Counted from the stretch's first letter, positions 16,725-25,746 are shown. The stretch is DNA of 64,000 bases from Kovacikia minuta CCNUW1 (GCF_020091585.1 NZ_CP083582.1:6768536-6832535); one strand, 5' to 3'. Made by a program: numbers and translations. Notes: a model not told the origin generated them from the letters alone.

Positions 16725-18224
16725 CTACTCAACCTCTGCCAAAAGTCTCTGTTGGATCACCTCTGCTGCCTCTGCCAGATTTTCCACTATAGCGTCAGGC
16801 TTAACCGTACCCTGCGCGGCTACTTCCGCCCCGTACCCCGTTTTGACCAACAGGGTTGTTGCTCCCACCCGTTGTCCTAACTCAATATCACATGGCTTAT
16901 CCCCAATCACAAAGCTATTGAACGGATGAAACCCTAATTCTACCGCTGCTTGCTGAATCAGTCCGGTTTCTGGCTTGCGGCAAATACAGCGATCGTCCGG
17001 TGTATGGGGACAGTAGTAAATCCCATCCAGTTCAACCCCCTCCGCTGTTAGCAATTCTCGCAGTCGCCAATGAATTTCCTCTAGCTGCGTTTTGTCAAAA
17101 AAACCCCGTCCAATCCCGGACTGATTCGTCACTAGAATTAACCCCAAACCCAGCTGCCGCATATGGCGCAAGCCTGCACCCACACCCGGTAGCAACTCCA
17201 CCTGATCCGGCTGCGAGAGATAGTGCCGCTCAATGATCAGGGTGCCGTCGCGATCGAGGAGGACGAAACGGGGAGTGGGGAGTGGGGAGTGGGGAGTGGG
17301 GAGGGAGTTTTGAGTACTAAGTTCTAAGTTTTGAGTTAAAAGTGAGTGCTGAGTGCATTGATTCTCCGCGTCTCCGTGTCCCCGCGTCCCCCTGTCCTCC
17401 TCCCCTTCTGCCCTCTGCCCTCTGCCTTCTGCCTTGCTCCTCCCTTTCATCCCCCATCCCCCATCCCTCATCCCTTCTTTGCCTTCGGCCCTCTGCCCTC
17501 TGCCTTCTGCCTTGCTCTCCTCTACCAAAAAAGATTCAGCCTGGGCATAGGACTCTGGCGTGCCAATATCCAGTAAGGTGCCAGTACCTGTGAAGGCATA
17601 CAAACCTCTGCCTACTTGCTGGGGGAAAAATTCGGTTTCAATCGAAAGCGCCTGGTTGGGAGGAATTTGCTCGATCGCCTGTCTTTCCAGGAGGTAAACC
17701 CCCGCATTGACCCATCCTGCCCCCAGCCCAACCTGTTTTTCCCGAAAGGACTGGACGGCCCCCTGGGAATCCATCACCACGGAACCGTAGCGGCTACAGT
17801 CCTCCACCAGGACGAGCTGTAGCGTTGCGCTGGCGTGTCGTTGTCGATGAAACGCAAGTAGCGAAGCAAGCTCTAATCGACAGTAGGAGTCGCCATTGAG
17901 CACCAGACAACGATCGCCCTTTACCTGAGCCAGCGCCAACCGAACTGCTCCCCCCGTCCCCAGGGGCACTGCTTCCTGGGAGTAGGTAATCTCTACGTCC
18001 CAGCGATCGCCCGTGCCAAAATAGGCTGCCACCTGCTCTCCCAGATAACCCGTGCTAAAAATAATCCGTCGAATCCCCTGAGCTTTCAGCGCGATGACCA
18101 GATGTTCCACAAACGGCTTGCCCGCAACCTCTGCCATCGGTTTGGGGCGATCGCAGACCACACTCCGCAAGCGCGTCCCCTCCCCCCCCACCAAAATGAT
18201 CGCTTCGAGTTCCTGATTGAGCAT
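16725..18224 (-). CDS. hddC-gmhB: HddC-GmhB fusion: heptose-1-phosphate guanylyltransferase plus heptose bisphosphate phosphatase
   Basis: Two enzymes of the GDP-heptose pathway on one 499-residue chain. Residues 1-232 are a nucleotidyltransferase of the HddC type (LVGGEGTRLRSVVCDRPKPM, GTGGAVRLAL, VLNGDSY). Residues 319-499 are a HAD-IIIA phosphatase of the GmhB type: LLDRDGTL, TNQSGIGRG, the zinc-loop residues CPHTPDDRCIC and IGDKPCDIELG. Between them, residues 236-318 are translated heptad repeats (17271-17517), including two copies of KAEGRGQRAEG, and the phosphatase part has no Met of its own. GmhB removes the C7 phosphate and HddC adds GMP, giving GDP-D-glycero-alpha-D-manno-heptose. 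The linker is probably disordered; the fusion may have arisen by read-through of a stop-free intergenic repeat. Confidence 0.92.
   Translation of the reverse strand: MLNQELEAIILVGGEGTRLRSVVCDRPKPMAEVAGKPFVEHLVIALKAQGIRRIIFSTGYLGEQVAAYFGTGDRWDVEITYSQEAVPLGTGGAVRLALAQVKGDRCLVLNGDSYCRLELASLLAFHRQRHASATLQLVLVEDCSRYGSVVMDSQGAVQSFREKQVGLGAGWVNAGVYLLERQAIEQIPPNQALSIETEFFPQQVGRGLYAFTGTGTLLDIGTPESYAQAESFLVEESKAEGRGQRAEGKEGMRDGGWGMKGRSKAEGRGQRAEGEEDRGTRGHGDAENQCTQHSLLTQNLELSTQNSLPTPHSPLPTPRFVLLDRDGTLIIERHYLSQPDQVELLPGVGAGLRHMRQLGLGLILVTNQSGIGRGFFDKTQLEEIHWRLRELLTAEGVELDGIYYCPHTPDDRCICRKPETGLIQQAAVELGFHPFNSFVIGDKPCDIELGQRVGATTLLVKTGYGAEVAAQGTVKPDAIVENLAEAAEVIQQRLLAEVE
17271..17517. repeat. Heptad repeats inside the HddC-GmhB fusion gene
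   Basis: In-frame arrays: ggggagt units (17271-17303), agttttg-type units (17310-17335), ccccgcg units, and two blocks of ccctctg/ccttctg (about 17402-17440 and 17488-17515), with ccccatc units between. Same repeat vocabulary as the intergenic arrays. Confidence 0.85.
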
Positions 18225-18225
18225 T

Positions 18226-18419
18226 TCGATTTGGTAGTAGGTGGTTGGGGGTAGAAGGCAGAGGGCAGAAGGAAGGAATTCAGGAGTCAGAAGTCAGGAG
18301 CCAGGAGCTAGATTCAATTCAAAACTTAAATCTCAAAACTCTCTCCCCACTCCCTACTCCTCACTCCCCCCCTTACAATTCAAAACTTAAAACTTAAAAC
18401 TCAAAACTCTACTCCCTCC
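18226..18419. repeat. Heptad repeat array between transporter and hddC-gmhB
   Basis: gcagagg, caggagt/ccaggag, aaaactt and tccctac units fill the 195 bases between the ABC ATPase stop and the fusion-gene start. I see no promoter in it. Confidence 0.8.
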
Positions 18420-19184
18420 TCATCCATGCTTCAACCCAATATCCAACCCCTGTTGAACCGCCTCCAGATAGGCTGCCGTAGTTTCGTCGACGGTACCCAT
18501 GAGGCGAATTTTACCCCGGTCTAACCAGATGGCGCGGTTGCAGGATTTGATAATGTCCTCCAAGTTGTGGGAAACCAGCAGTACGGTGGCATTACTATCC
18601 CACAGTTGCTCCATCCGGCGCTTACTCTTGTGCTTGAAGCTTTCGTCTCCAACCGCCAGCACCTCATCCAAAATCAGAATATCCGGGTGCACATCCGTGG
18701 CGATCGCAAACCCTAATCGGGCAATCATCCCAGAAGACAAAGACTTCACCGGAGCAGAAGCATAATCCTCCAACTCAGCAAACTCCAGAATATAGGGTGC
18801 TCTGGCAATCATTTCATCTCGCGGGTAACCCAAAAGAACCCCATAAAGGGCGATATTTGACATCACGGTCATATCGGCATCAAAACCTGCGCCCAACTCA
18901 ATCAGCGGCGAAATCTGCCCCCTGACCCGCAGCGTTCCCTCTGTCGGTTGCAGAATGCCAGAAATCAGCTTCAGCAGGGTTGATTTCCCCGATCCGTTTG
19001 CGCCAATGATGCCAACCCGCTCTCCGGACTGCACCGATAAACTGATCTTGTCTAACACAAGCTTTCTGGCTGGCTTACGGTACTTCCCCTCCAGCAGGGA
19101 CAAAATTGTTTTCTTTAGATCGTAGGAAAATTCCTCTTGGGTTCGTCGAAGCAACGAAACCTGATCCAGCCGTATAACTTCCAT
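18420..19184 (-). CDS. ABC transporter ATPase for polysaccharide export (Wzt/KpsT/TagH type)
   Basis: A 254-residue ATPase with Walker A GANGSGKST, signature SSGMIARLGFA, Walker B ILILDEVLAVGD and the H-loop VSHN. The first 40 residues (LRRTQEEFSYDLKKTILSLL ...) are the N-terminal strand characteristic of O-antigen, capsule and teichoic-acid exporters. It lacks the C-terminal carbohydrate-binding domain of long Wzt proteins, so substrate selection would not rely on a terminal sugar cap read by this subunit. It begins at the base after the permease stop, indicating a two-gene transporter unit. Together they would export an undecaprenyl-linked glycan, or a glycan chain carrying the special heptose made by the rest of the cluster. 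Confidence 0.93.
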   Translation of the reverse strand: MEVIRLDQVSLLRRTQEEFSYDLKKTILSLLEGKYRKPARKLVLDKISLSVQSGERVGIIGANGSGKSTLLKLISGILQPTEGTLRVRGQISPLIELGAGFDADMTVMSNIALYGVLLGYPRDEMIARAPYILEFAELEDYASAPVKSLSSGMIARLGFAIATDVHPDILILDEVLAVGDESFKHKSKRRMEQLWDSNATVLLVSHNLEDIIKSCNRAIWLDRGKIRLMGTVDETTAAYLEAVQQGLDIGLKHG

Positions 19185-19991
19185 TTAGAGTAAATCCATA
19201 AACTGCGATCGCCACAATTGGAAGCAACTCCATCCCAACCCAAAAACAATAAAACTACCCACTAAAGCACCAAAGATTAAACCAATATCAGGTAGATGCC
19301 CTGACAGGACAATTTGACGGGTACTTTCAACAATAGGTGTGAGCGGATTGAGTGCCAAAAATTGCTTAACCTGAGGTGGAACAATACTGGCTGGGTAGAA
19401 TACGGGAGTACTCATCCACAGTACAAAAACCACCAATTCATAGAAGTAGGGCAAATCCCGAAAGAACACGTAGAGTGTACTGACGAATAACCCAACCCCT
19501 AGGCTAAAAAGTGTGAGGGCGAGCAGCGGTAGCAACAGAGCTAAGACGTTTAGCGGATTTTTGGAAATAACCAGGGTGGTAACCGCCAACAATGGCAAAG
19601 GACCAACAGCAAACTGAAACACATTTGCCACATTAGCAGCGACCGGAAAAACGCTAACGGGTAACCGAATCTTATTTAGGAGAGAACCATTCGCAACAAC
19701 GCTGGTCAATGCCTGGGTTGTTGCCGCCGAAAAGAAGTTGACAATCACCAATCCAGAAAATGCTGCTAGAGCATAATTGAGAATGGAATTACCATAGGCA
19801 CTGGCAAAGGCTGTACCAAAAAGTGCCGTATAAAGTGCGGTCATGGTCAAAGGATTGAGCAAAGACCAGAACACGCCCAGGAAAGATCCCCGATACCGCG
19901 CACTCAAATTTCTTTCAACGAATACACGCAGCAGTTCCCAATACCGCTGTGCCGGAGAGAGGGACAGTTTAGACTGCATTGAGACTGCCAT
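19185..19991 (-). CDS. ABC-2 type permease for polysaccharide export (Wzm/KpsM/TagG type)
   Basis: A 268-residue integral membrane protein with about six hydrophobic segments. The N-terminus has the family feature RVFVERNLSARYRGSFLGVFW followed by LLNPLTMTALYTALFG, as in ABC-2 polysaccharide exporters. It is the first gene of the minus-strand cluster; immediately upstream lie about 440 bases of repeats, in which the cluster promoter probably lies. Its partner ATPase follows without a gap. The exported molecule is not identified; the cluster has no glycosyltransferase, so the chain must be assembled by enzymes encoded elsewhere. Confidence 0.92.
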   Translation of the reverse strand: MAVSMQSKLSLSPAQRYWELLRVFVERNLSARYRGSFLGVFWSLLNPLTMTALYTALFGTAFASAYGNSILNYALAAFSGLVIVNFFSAATTQALTSVVANGSLLNKIRLPVSVFPVAANVANVFQFAVGPLPLLAVTTLVISKNPLNVLALLLPLLALTLFSLGVGLFVSTLYVFFRDLPYFYELVVFVLWMSTPVFYPASIVPPQVKQFLALNPLTPIVESTRQIVLSGHLPDIGLIFGALVGSFIVFGLGWSCFQLWRSQFMDLL

Positions 19992-20430
19992 AGGAAAAAT
20001 TAGAACCGGAATTGTTTCTTCGTAATTGCTAATCTAAGTTCCCTGGTATCGGTACTAATGTCAACTACCTGGGGGAAAATTAGGTGGTAGGTGGTAGGTG
20101 GTAGGTGGTAGGGGGTAGGTGGTAGGGGGTAGGGGGTAGGTGGTAGGTGGTAGGGGAAAAGAGTTTTGAGTTGAAAGTGGGGGGTGGGGAGTGGAGAGTA
20201 GGGAGTAGGAGAAGAGATTTGAATTTTGAGTTGCGAATTGAACTTGGGGAGAGAGGAGATAGGGGCGAAAAGGCGAAGGGGTGAGGAGGTGAGGAGGTGA
20301 GGAGGTGAGGAGGTGAGGAGATAATTTTTTGGAGATAAATTTTTATCCTTCATCCTTTATCCTTCATCCTTCATCCTTTATCCTTCATCCTTTATCCTTT
20401 CCCTACCACCTGACACCTGAAACCTGCTCC
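19992..20430. repeat. Long heptad repeat region upstream of the export cluster
   Basis: About 340 bases of arrays: ggtaggt (20081-20155), gtggggg/gagtagg (20178-20215), gaggagg-tgaggag (20278-20322), and atccttt/atccttc (20342-20400) ending in cctgaca units. A minus-strand frame covers part of it but is entirely repeat-derived. The first 90 bases (19992-20080) are the most likely place for a cluster promoter; I cannot identify one with confidence. Confidence 0.8.
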
Positions 20431-20985
20431 CTAGCCTGACGTTTCCAACAGTCCTGCTTGTTCCAGGGCGGAAAGCATCGCCTGCTTTTGCGCCAAATCA
20501 TAGCTCCAGCGCTCTAGAAAGAGCTGATATTCTCCGCTTCCTGTACGAATGCTGGTAGCCAGGTGATGGGCTTGCTCTTTTAGCTGGGGCAAGGGAAGGG
20601 CCTGGATTAATTGCAATGTCCGCGATCGCACCTGGTCTGACCCCTGAGCCATTGTTTCATCCTGGTTGCGGCGGTGAGTCATCGCCATTGCAGTAGACAT
20701 AACCAGATTTTTTACCAGCAGTGGCGAAACCACATCGGCAGAGGTTTTCAGTGCTTCGATCACAACCGTCCTGAGTTGCTCGACGAGAGGACGCGGATCG
20801 CTGAGATAGGTGACAAAAAACCCCCTTGCCCCATTTTCGGTTTGAACCAGATCGCTTAGCGTGGGCTGAAAGACAGCCTCAGAAATTTCATGCTGCTCAA
20901 CCCTATTCAGCAAAGACTGGGTGAGGGCGATCGCCTCAGCAAAACTAATTTCATTGGGAACAGAAAAAATAGATTCAACCATCAT
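20431..20985 (-). CDS. Conserved hypothetical protein, 184 aa
   Basis: An acidic-to-neutral, helical protein without membrane segments or recognisable catalytic motif. Features visible: EAIALTQSLLNRVEQHEIS near residue 15, FFVTYLSDPRPLVEQ, and a long helical stretch VVSPLLVKNLVMSTAMAMTH. A C-terminal helix WSYDLAQKQAMLSALEQAGL closes it. Composition and codon use match neighbouring genes, and the size and steady pattern of hydrophobic residues suggest a real protein. It is monocistronic, divergent from ruvB with 150 bases between them. I do not recognise the family. Confidence 0.7.
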   Translation of the reverse strand: MMVESIFSVPNEISFAEAIALTQSLLNRVEQHEISEAVFQPTLSDLVQTENGARGFFVTYLSDPRPLVEQLRTVVIEALKTSADVVSPLLVKNLVMSTAMAMTHRRNQDETMAQGSDQVRSRTLQLIQALPLPQLKEQAHHLATSIRTGSGEYQLFLERWSYDLAQKQAMLSALEQAGLLETSG

Positions 20986-21137
20986 CGCTCAGAATTTCTC
21001 AACAGGATTGGCACAGCTACGAGCTATTAGCTATTAGCTATTTGTCTATAGTTTATGTTTGTAGTAAGTCAGAAGCAGTATATTTGTTCGTAACCTGCTA
21101 GTCCCCAGCCTCTAACCTCCAATCGCTGCTATTAAGT

Positions 21138-22301
21138 ATGGCAATAATTTCTTCTAAGAAACAGCCACCAGAACCGGATGGGCAAGGGCAGGGGAATTTA
21201 TTATCAGCAGATAATTCGCCTGTGCAGGGTGAAACTGCCAAAAGTAAAGCTGCTCAACCCATCGGCTCTCAAAAACCAGCTCCCGGAGCTTTACTAAAGC
21301 CAGAAGCGGAACCCGCAGAGCACGGGAAACAGGAGGAACGGTTGCGTCCCCGCCGGTTGGCGGAATACATCGGGCAACGGGATTTAAAAGAGGTTCTGGA
21401 TATTGCCATTAAGGCGACCCAAGCCCGCAAAGAAACCCTGGATCATTTGCTGCTCTATGGCCCTCCCGGCTTAGGCAAAACCACGATGTCGCTGATTCTG
21501 GCGGCGGAAATGGGAGTTGGGTGCAAAATTACCAGCGCTCCTGCGTTAGAAAGAACTCGCGACATCGTAGGGCTGCTGGTGAATTTGCAACCGGGTGATA
21601 TTCTTTTTATCGATGAAATTCATCGTCTCCCTAAAGTGACGGAAGAAATTCTCTATCCGGCAATGGAAGACTTCCGGGTGGATGTGACGATCGGCAAAGG
21701 TTCCAGTGCCCGAACTCGATCGATTCCCCTTAACCGCTTTACCCTGGTCGGTGCGACAACCCGTGTGGGTGCCCTCACTTCCCCCCTCCGCGATCGCTTC
21801 GGGTTAATTCAACGGCTGCGCTTCTACGAACTGGATGAACTCACCCAAATCGTGCTGCGAACCGCTGCCCTCCTGAATACCCCCATCACTCCTGAGGGTG
21901 CTGTTGAAGTTGCCCGCCGCTCCCGTGGTACCCCCCGGATCGCCAATCGTCTGTTAAAGCGGGTGCGGGACTATGTGGAAGTCAAAGCGTCAGGGACGAT
22001 CACTGAAGCGATCGCCGCTGAAGCTCTGGAACTCTACAAAGTAGACCCCTGCGGACTGGATTGGACGGATCGCTGCCTCCTGAGCTACATGATTGAGCAT
22101 TTCAACGGGGGACCCGTCGGGCTAGACACGATCGCCGCCGCCACCGGCGAAGATGCCCAAACAATTGAAGAAGTCTATGAACCCTATCTGATGCAAATTG
22201 GCTACCTCAGCCGCACTCCTCGCGGACGAGTCGCCACACCTTCCGCCTGGAAGCATCTGGGGTACCAACCTCCCGATAATCAACTTTCTCTTCTATCCTG
22301 A
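21138..22301 (+). CDS. ruvB: RuvB, Holliday junction branch migration helicase
   Basis: A hexameric AAA+ motor that drives branch migration with RuvA during recombinational repair. The 387-residue chain has an N-terminal extension of about 55 residues rich in Gln, Pro, Ala and Lys before the conserved [12 protein letters not shown], then Walker [11 protein letters not shown], Walker B FIDEIHRL, the sensor-1 region [19 protein letters not shown] (arginine finger region), and the C-terminal winged helix ending [14 protein letters not shown]. The extension is usual in cyanobacterial RuvB. No ruvA or ruvC is adjacent. Confidence 0.97.
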   Translation: MAIISSKKQPPEPDGQGQGNLLSADNSPVQGETAKSKAAQPIGSQKPAPGALLKPEAEPAEHGKQEERLRPRRLAEYIGQRDLKEVLDIAIKATQARKETLDHLLLYGPPGLGKTTMSLILAAEMGVGCKITSAPALERTRDIVGLLVNLQPGDILFIDEIHRLPKVTEEILYPAMEDFRVDVTIGKGSSARTRSIPLNRFTLVGATTRVGALTSPLRDRFGLIQRLRFYELDELTQIVLRTAALLNTPITPEGAVEVARRSRGTPRIANRLLKRVRDYVEVKASGTITEAIAAEALELYKVDPCGLDWTDRCLLSYMIEHFNGGPVGLDTIAAATGEDAQTIEEVYEPYLMQIGYLSRTPRGRVATPSAWKHLGYQPPDNQLSLLS

Positions 22302-22441
22302 AGAAAGTAAATCCCAGAATTGGGGAATTGTAGATTTTGGATCTTACGATTTTTAGATTGTGGATTGCACTCAAAATTTGCCGTCCCAACAATCAATTCA
22401 AAATTCATAACTCATAATTCATAATTCCTCCCTCCCCTCCT

Positions 22442-23395
22442 ATGCTCTCTCAAATCCTCAAACCCCTTCTTCCCCTCCTGCTGGTTGCATTAACCTGGCT
22501 AGGGTGTGGGTTGCCTGCAATGGCTGTTTCGTCTCCCGCCACGCCCCCTGCTGCTGCGCCCTCCGCCTCTCCCAATCCTTATGGCAGAGCAGAAACCCCC
22601 GATCCTGTAGCCAAACCTGAAACGGAAGCTTCAAATTTGTCCCAGCCCTCGGTTCTTGATCTGTATCAGAAGGTCGATGCCCTGTTTGACAAAGCTTTCG
22701 AATCAACCCAAAAGGGGAACTTTAAAGCAGCAGAAGATGATTGGACTCAGATTATTGAAGGGTTTCCCGAAAATGCCGCCGCCTGGAGCAATCGGGGAAA
22801 TGCAAAAGTGAGCCAGAATAAGCTACAAAGCGCGATCGCAGACTACAACAAAGCAATTGAATTAGCGCCCGACGCGCCGGATCCTTACTTAAACCGGGGA
22901 ATTGCCCTGGAAGGTTTGGGCAAGTATGAGGAGGCGATCGCCAGCTACAACCATGTCCTGGAAATTGACCCCAAAGATCCCCTTGCCTTTAACAATCGCG
23001 GTAACGCCAAGGCTGGCATGGGACAATGGGACGAAGCACTGACCGACTACAAACAAGCCGTTGATCTGGTGCAGGACTACGCCTTTGCCCGTGCCAACTA
23101 TGCTCTCGCCCTCTACCAGACGGGAAAAACAGACGAAGCTATTCGTTATATGCGTAATTTGGTACGCAAATATCCCAAATTTGCAGACATGAGAGCCGCC
23201 CTGACTGCTGCCCTTTGGACTCAAGGTAAGCGGGGAGAAGCCGAAAGCCAGTGGGTTTCGGCTGTAGGATTGGATTCTCGCTACAAAGACCTCGACTGGC
23301 TAACCAAAACGCGCCGTTGGCCTCCGGCAATGGTCACCGCTATGGAAAGCTTTCTTACCCTGAAGCCCGGACAGGTAGAATCGAACAAAGCATAA
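22442..23395 (+). CDS. Secreted or membrane-attached TPR-repeat protein
   Basis: A 317-residue protein with a signal peptide (ILKPLLPLLLVALTWLGCGL, cleavage probably after PAMA) and a Pro/Ala-rich spacer to about residue 65, then at least four tetratricopeptide repeats: FESTQKGNFKAAEDDWTQII, WSNRGNAKVSQNKLQSAIAD, YLNRGIALEGLGKYEEAIAS, and FNNRGNAKAGMGQWDEALTD. TPR arrays hold protein complexes together; a lumenal or periplasmic scaffold role is likely. The LGCG could be read as a lipobox, but the AMA-type cleavage site fits equally. Partner unknown. It is 140 bases after ruvB, with repeat-like sequence between. Confidence 0.88.
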   Translation: MLSQILKPLLPLLLVALTWLGCGLPAMAVSSPATPPAAAPSASPNPYGRAETPDPVAKPETEASNLSQPSVLDLYQKVDALFDKAFESTQKGNFKAAEDDWTQIIEGFPENAAAWSNRGNAKVSQNKLQSAIADYNKAIELAPDAPDPYLNRGIALEGLGKYEEAIASYNHVLEIDPKDPLAFNNRGNAKAGMGQWDEALTDYKQAVDLVQDYAFARANYALALYQTGKTDEAIRYMRNLVRKYPKFADMRAALTAALWTQGKRGEAESQWVSAVGLDSRYKDLDWLTKTRRWPPAMVTAMESFLTLKPGQVESNKA

Positions 23396-23402
23396 CTTAA
23401 TT

Positions 23403-23532
23403 CAGGATCATGGATTGAATCAATCCGCAAACTGTAGGGGCGGGTTTAGCACCCCAATCTCACCTGGTAATGGATTTGACGGCAAAACCCGCCCCTACCA
23501 AATGTTGGACTTATTTAATTTCCATTCCTAAG
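23403..23532. repeat. Palindromic dispersed element, family A copy 3
   Basis: Inner inverted arms GTAGGGGCGGGTTT (23434) and AAACCCGCCCCTAC (23486), outer right arm TTATTTAATTTCCATTCCTA. It lies just before the methyltransferase gene. Confidence 0.75.
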
Positions 23533-23560
23533 GTGAACTTGTAGAGCAGGCGTCCGGTGC

Positions 23561-24334
23561 ATGACTCGTTTTACAAAAGCTTATGAAAGCTTGAAAACCA
23601 GGCTAAAGTGGTTGCTCAACAGGAGTTTATATTCGTTTAACAGCGCACTTTCCCATCAAAGTGTGGTTAAAAGATATCTTTCTGGCAGTGGCATTGAAAT
23701 TGGCGCTTTACACAATCCACTGCAAGTTCCTGCTTCAGTCAACGTTCGCTATGTTGACCGGATGTCTACTGCTAACCTTCGAAAACATTACCCGGAGTTA
23801 GCCAATAAAAATTTGGTTGATGTCAGTATTTTAGATGATGGGGAACAGCTTAAAAGCATTGAGAATGAGACTCAGGATTTTGTGATTGCTCATCAATTTC
23901 TTGAACATTGTCAAGATCCAATCACAGCAATTAGTAATATGTTGAGAGTTCTCAAACAGAATGGAATTTTATATTTATCCATTCCAGACAAACGTTATAC
24001 GTTTGATGCGGCTCGACCCACAACAACCATTGAACATCTCTTAAAAGATTACGAGGAAGGTCCTAAGCGATCGAGGGAAGAACATTTTCGAGAATGGGTG
24101 ACGTTTGTTAACTTGGGCTATTCCCACCCCAACCAAGCCAAAGATTCCCTCCAGATCGAAACAGAGATGAATCGTTTAATGGCGTTGAATTATAGTATTC
24201 ACTACCATGCATGGACTCAATCTGAAATGCTTGAACTCGTTCTGGCCTGCAAGAAAAAACTAAACTTTACCTTTGAAATAGAGTTATTCCTAAAAAATAG
24301 TGACGAAGCCATTCTAGTCCTTAGAAAACAGTAA
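23561..24334 (+). CDS. SAM-dependent methyltransferase, class I, unknown substrate
   Basis: A 257-residue protein with a Rossmann-like SAM-binding fold: GSGIEIGALHNPL (motif I region), then SQ..FVIAHQFLEHCQDPITA, the FLEH-type post-motif typical of methyltransferase type 11/12 proteins associated with glycan genes, and NGILYLSIPDKRYTFDA (motif III region). Codon use is more AT-rich than its neighbours, and a dispersed element lies just upstream, so it may have been acquired. Proteins of this kind are common near sugar and surface-glycan genes, but this one is on the opposite strand and 3.5 kb from the export cluster. Confidence 0.78.
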   Translation: MTRFTKAYESLKTRLKWLLNRSLYSFNSALSHQSVVKRYLSGSGIEIGALHNPLQVPASVNVRYVDRMSTANLRKHYPELANKNLVDVSILDDGEQLKSIENETQDFVIAHQFLEHCQDPITAISNMLRVLKQNGILYLSIPDKRYTFDAARPTTTIEHLLKDYEEGPKRSREEHFREWVTFVNLGYSHPNQAKDSLQIETEMNRLMALNYSIHYHAWTQSEMLELVLACKKKLNFTFEIELFLKNSDEAILVLRKQ

Positions 24335-24793
24335 ACGGCTACCCATTAAACGCAGGACAACTGAAGTAGCCACAAAGCCAGAAGCCAAATTTAAAAATAG
24401 GATAGTCCTATTGAGGAAAGGATAGAGATTAAGGGAGCGATGGTGGGAGGGTAGGTGCGTGGGCATTTCGCACTCTCCCTCCCTCCTTCCCTTCAGAGCA
24501 CTACCGAAAATAGAAGCCAGAATTCAGGGGCCAGAATTTAGGAGCCAGAATCCAGAATGGTTGTCTCCTCCTGAATCCTGACTCCTTATTTTTCCTGGGG
24601 GCTTGTTAGGGGCTAATGATTTATTTATAAAATTGGAACCGCTTCCCGTCGATACAGAAAAGTTAAGGATTGTAGGGTTGGCACCTGGCTTAACTTTTCC
24701 TACCTTTTGACTTAACTGTTGCTATCCCTTTCCAAACAACCCCAATTCCTGGACAATCAAAGCGGTAGAATCACTTTCTTGAAGCTGTCAACT
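24335..24793. other. Gene-free stretch with weak heptads and one perfect inverted repeat
   Basis: Contains ctccctc and ccagaat/ccaggag heptads (24470-24590). A perfect 10-base inverted repeat, AAAAGTTAAG (24658-24667) and CTTAACTTTT (24689-24698), with a 21-base loop, lies about 95 bases before the permease start; it could be a terminator of a leader RNA or an operator. Nothing else is recognised. Confidence 0.5.
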
Positions 24794-25663
24794 ATGGACC
24801 CCCAACTCGCGCAACTCTTTGTCAATGGCATTGCTGTAGGCAGCATTATTGCCCTCGGAGCCGTTGGGTTAACGTTGACTTATGGGATTCTGCGCCTCTC
24901 TAACTTCGCCCACGGCGACTTTATGACCCTGGGTGCCTATCTGACCTTGTTAGTCAACGCTGCCGGGGTGAATATCTGGCTCGCAATGCTGGTGGGTGCA
25001 GCGATGACGGTGGCTGGAGTGCTATTTAGTGAAAAGGTTATCTGGTCTCCAATGCGTGCCCAACGCGCCTCTTCAACAACACTCATTATTATTTCCATTG
25101 GGCTGGCGCTATTTATTCGCAATGGCATTATTTTAATTTGGGGTGGCAATAACCAGCGCTACAACCTTCCTGTTGCGGAAGCGTTATCGATCGCAGGTAT
25201 CCGAATTCCCCTTTACAACCTGATTGTCGTTTTTCTGGCGGTGATTGCGATCGCTGCCCTGCACTACCTGCTGCAAAACACCCGGATTGGGAAGGCAATG
25301 CGGGCAGTTGCGGATGACATTGACCTTGCCCGCGTCACTGGAATCAACGTAGACTGGGTGATTCTCTGGACCTGGGTCATTGCTGGATGCCTGACTGCTT
25401 TGGGAGGCAGTATGCTGGGACTGGTTCAGGCGGTTCGTCCAAACATGGGTTGGTTTCTAATTCTGCCCCTATTTGCCTCGGTTATCCTGGGGGGAATTGG
25501 CAATCCCTACGGCGCGATCGCGGGGGCATTGGTTATCGGTATTGTGCAGGAAGTCAGCACCTACTGGCTACCAACGGAATACAAGTTGGGAGTTGCCCTG
25601 TTAGTGATGGTTCTGGTGCTCCTGATTCGCCCTCAAGGTTTATTTAGAGGCACACTGTCGTAG
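24794..25663 (+). CDS. Branched-chain/neutral amino acid ABC transporter permease (LivH/NatD type)
   Basis: A 289-residue permease of the LivH family with about eight membrane segments. Opening QLFVNGIAVGSIIALGAVGL and the LTYGILRLSNFAHGDFMTLG block are diagnostic; the C-terminal half has YGAIAGALVIGIVQE and the family ending LLIRPQGLFRG. The start at ATG 24794 fits the family; a longer frame from 24719 adds 25 non-conserved residues. Cyanobacterial amino acid uptake systems often have scattered subunit genes, and no LivM, ATPase or binding protein is near, so its partners are encoded elsewhere. Confidence 0.93.
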   Translation: MDPQLAQLFVNGIAVGSIIALGAVGLTLTYGILRLSNFAHGDFMTLGAYLTLLVNAAGVNIWLAMLVGAAMTVAGVLFSEKVIWSPMRAQRASSTTLIIISIGLALFIRNGIILIWGGNNQRYNLPVAEALSIAGIRIPLYNLIVVFLAVIAIAALHYLLQNTRIGKAMRAVADDIDLARVTGINVDWVILWTWVIAGCLTALGGSMLGLVQAVRPNMGWFLILPLFASVILGGIGNPYGAIAGALVIGIVQEVSTYWLPTEYKLGVALLVMVLVLLIRPQGLFRGTLS

Positions 25664-25746
25664 AAGTTCGTTCAGTGATCAGTTGATCAGTCACCAGTTG
25701 ATCAGTCACCAGTGCTCAGTCATCAGGTTTCCGTTGATTAGCTTTT

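Noticed and set aside
20000-20353. A 117-codon minus-strand frame
   Set aside because: Entirely translated heptad repeats (PTPYPLPPT-type sequence), no RBS, no domain.
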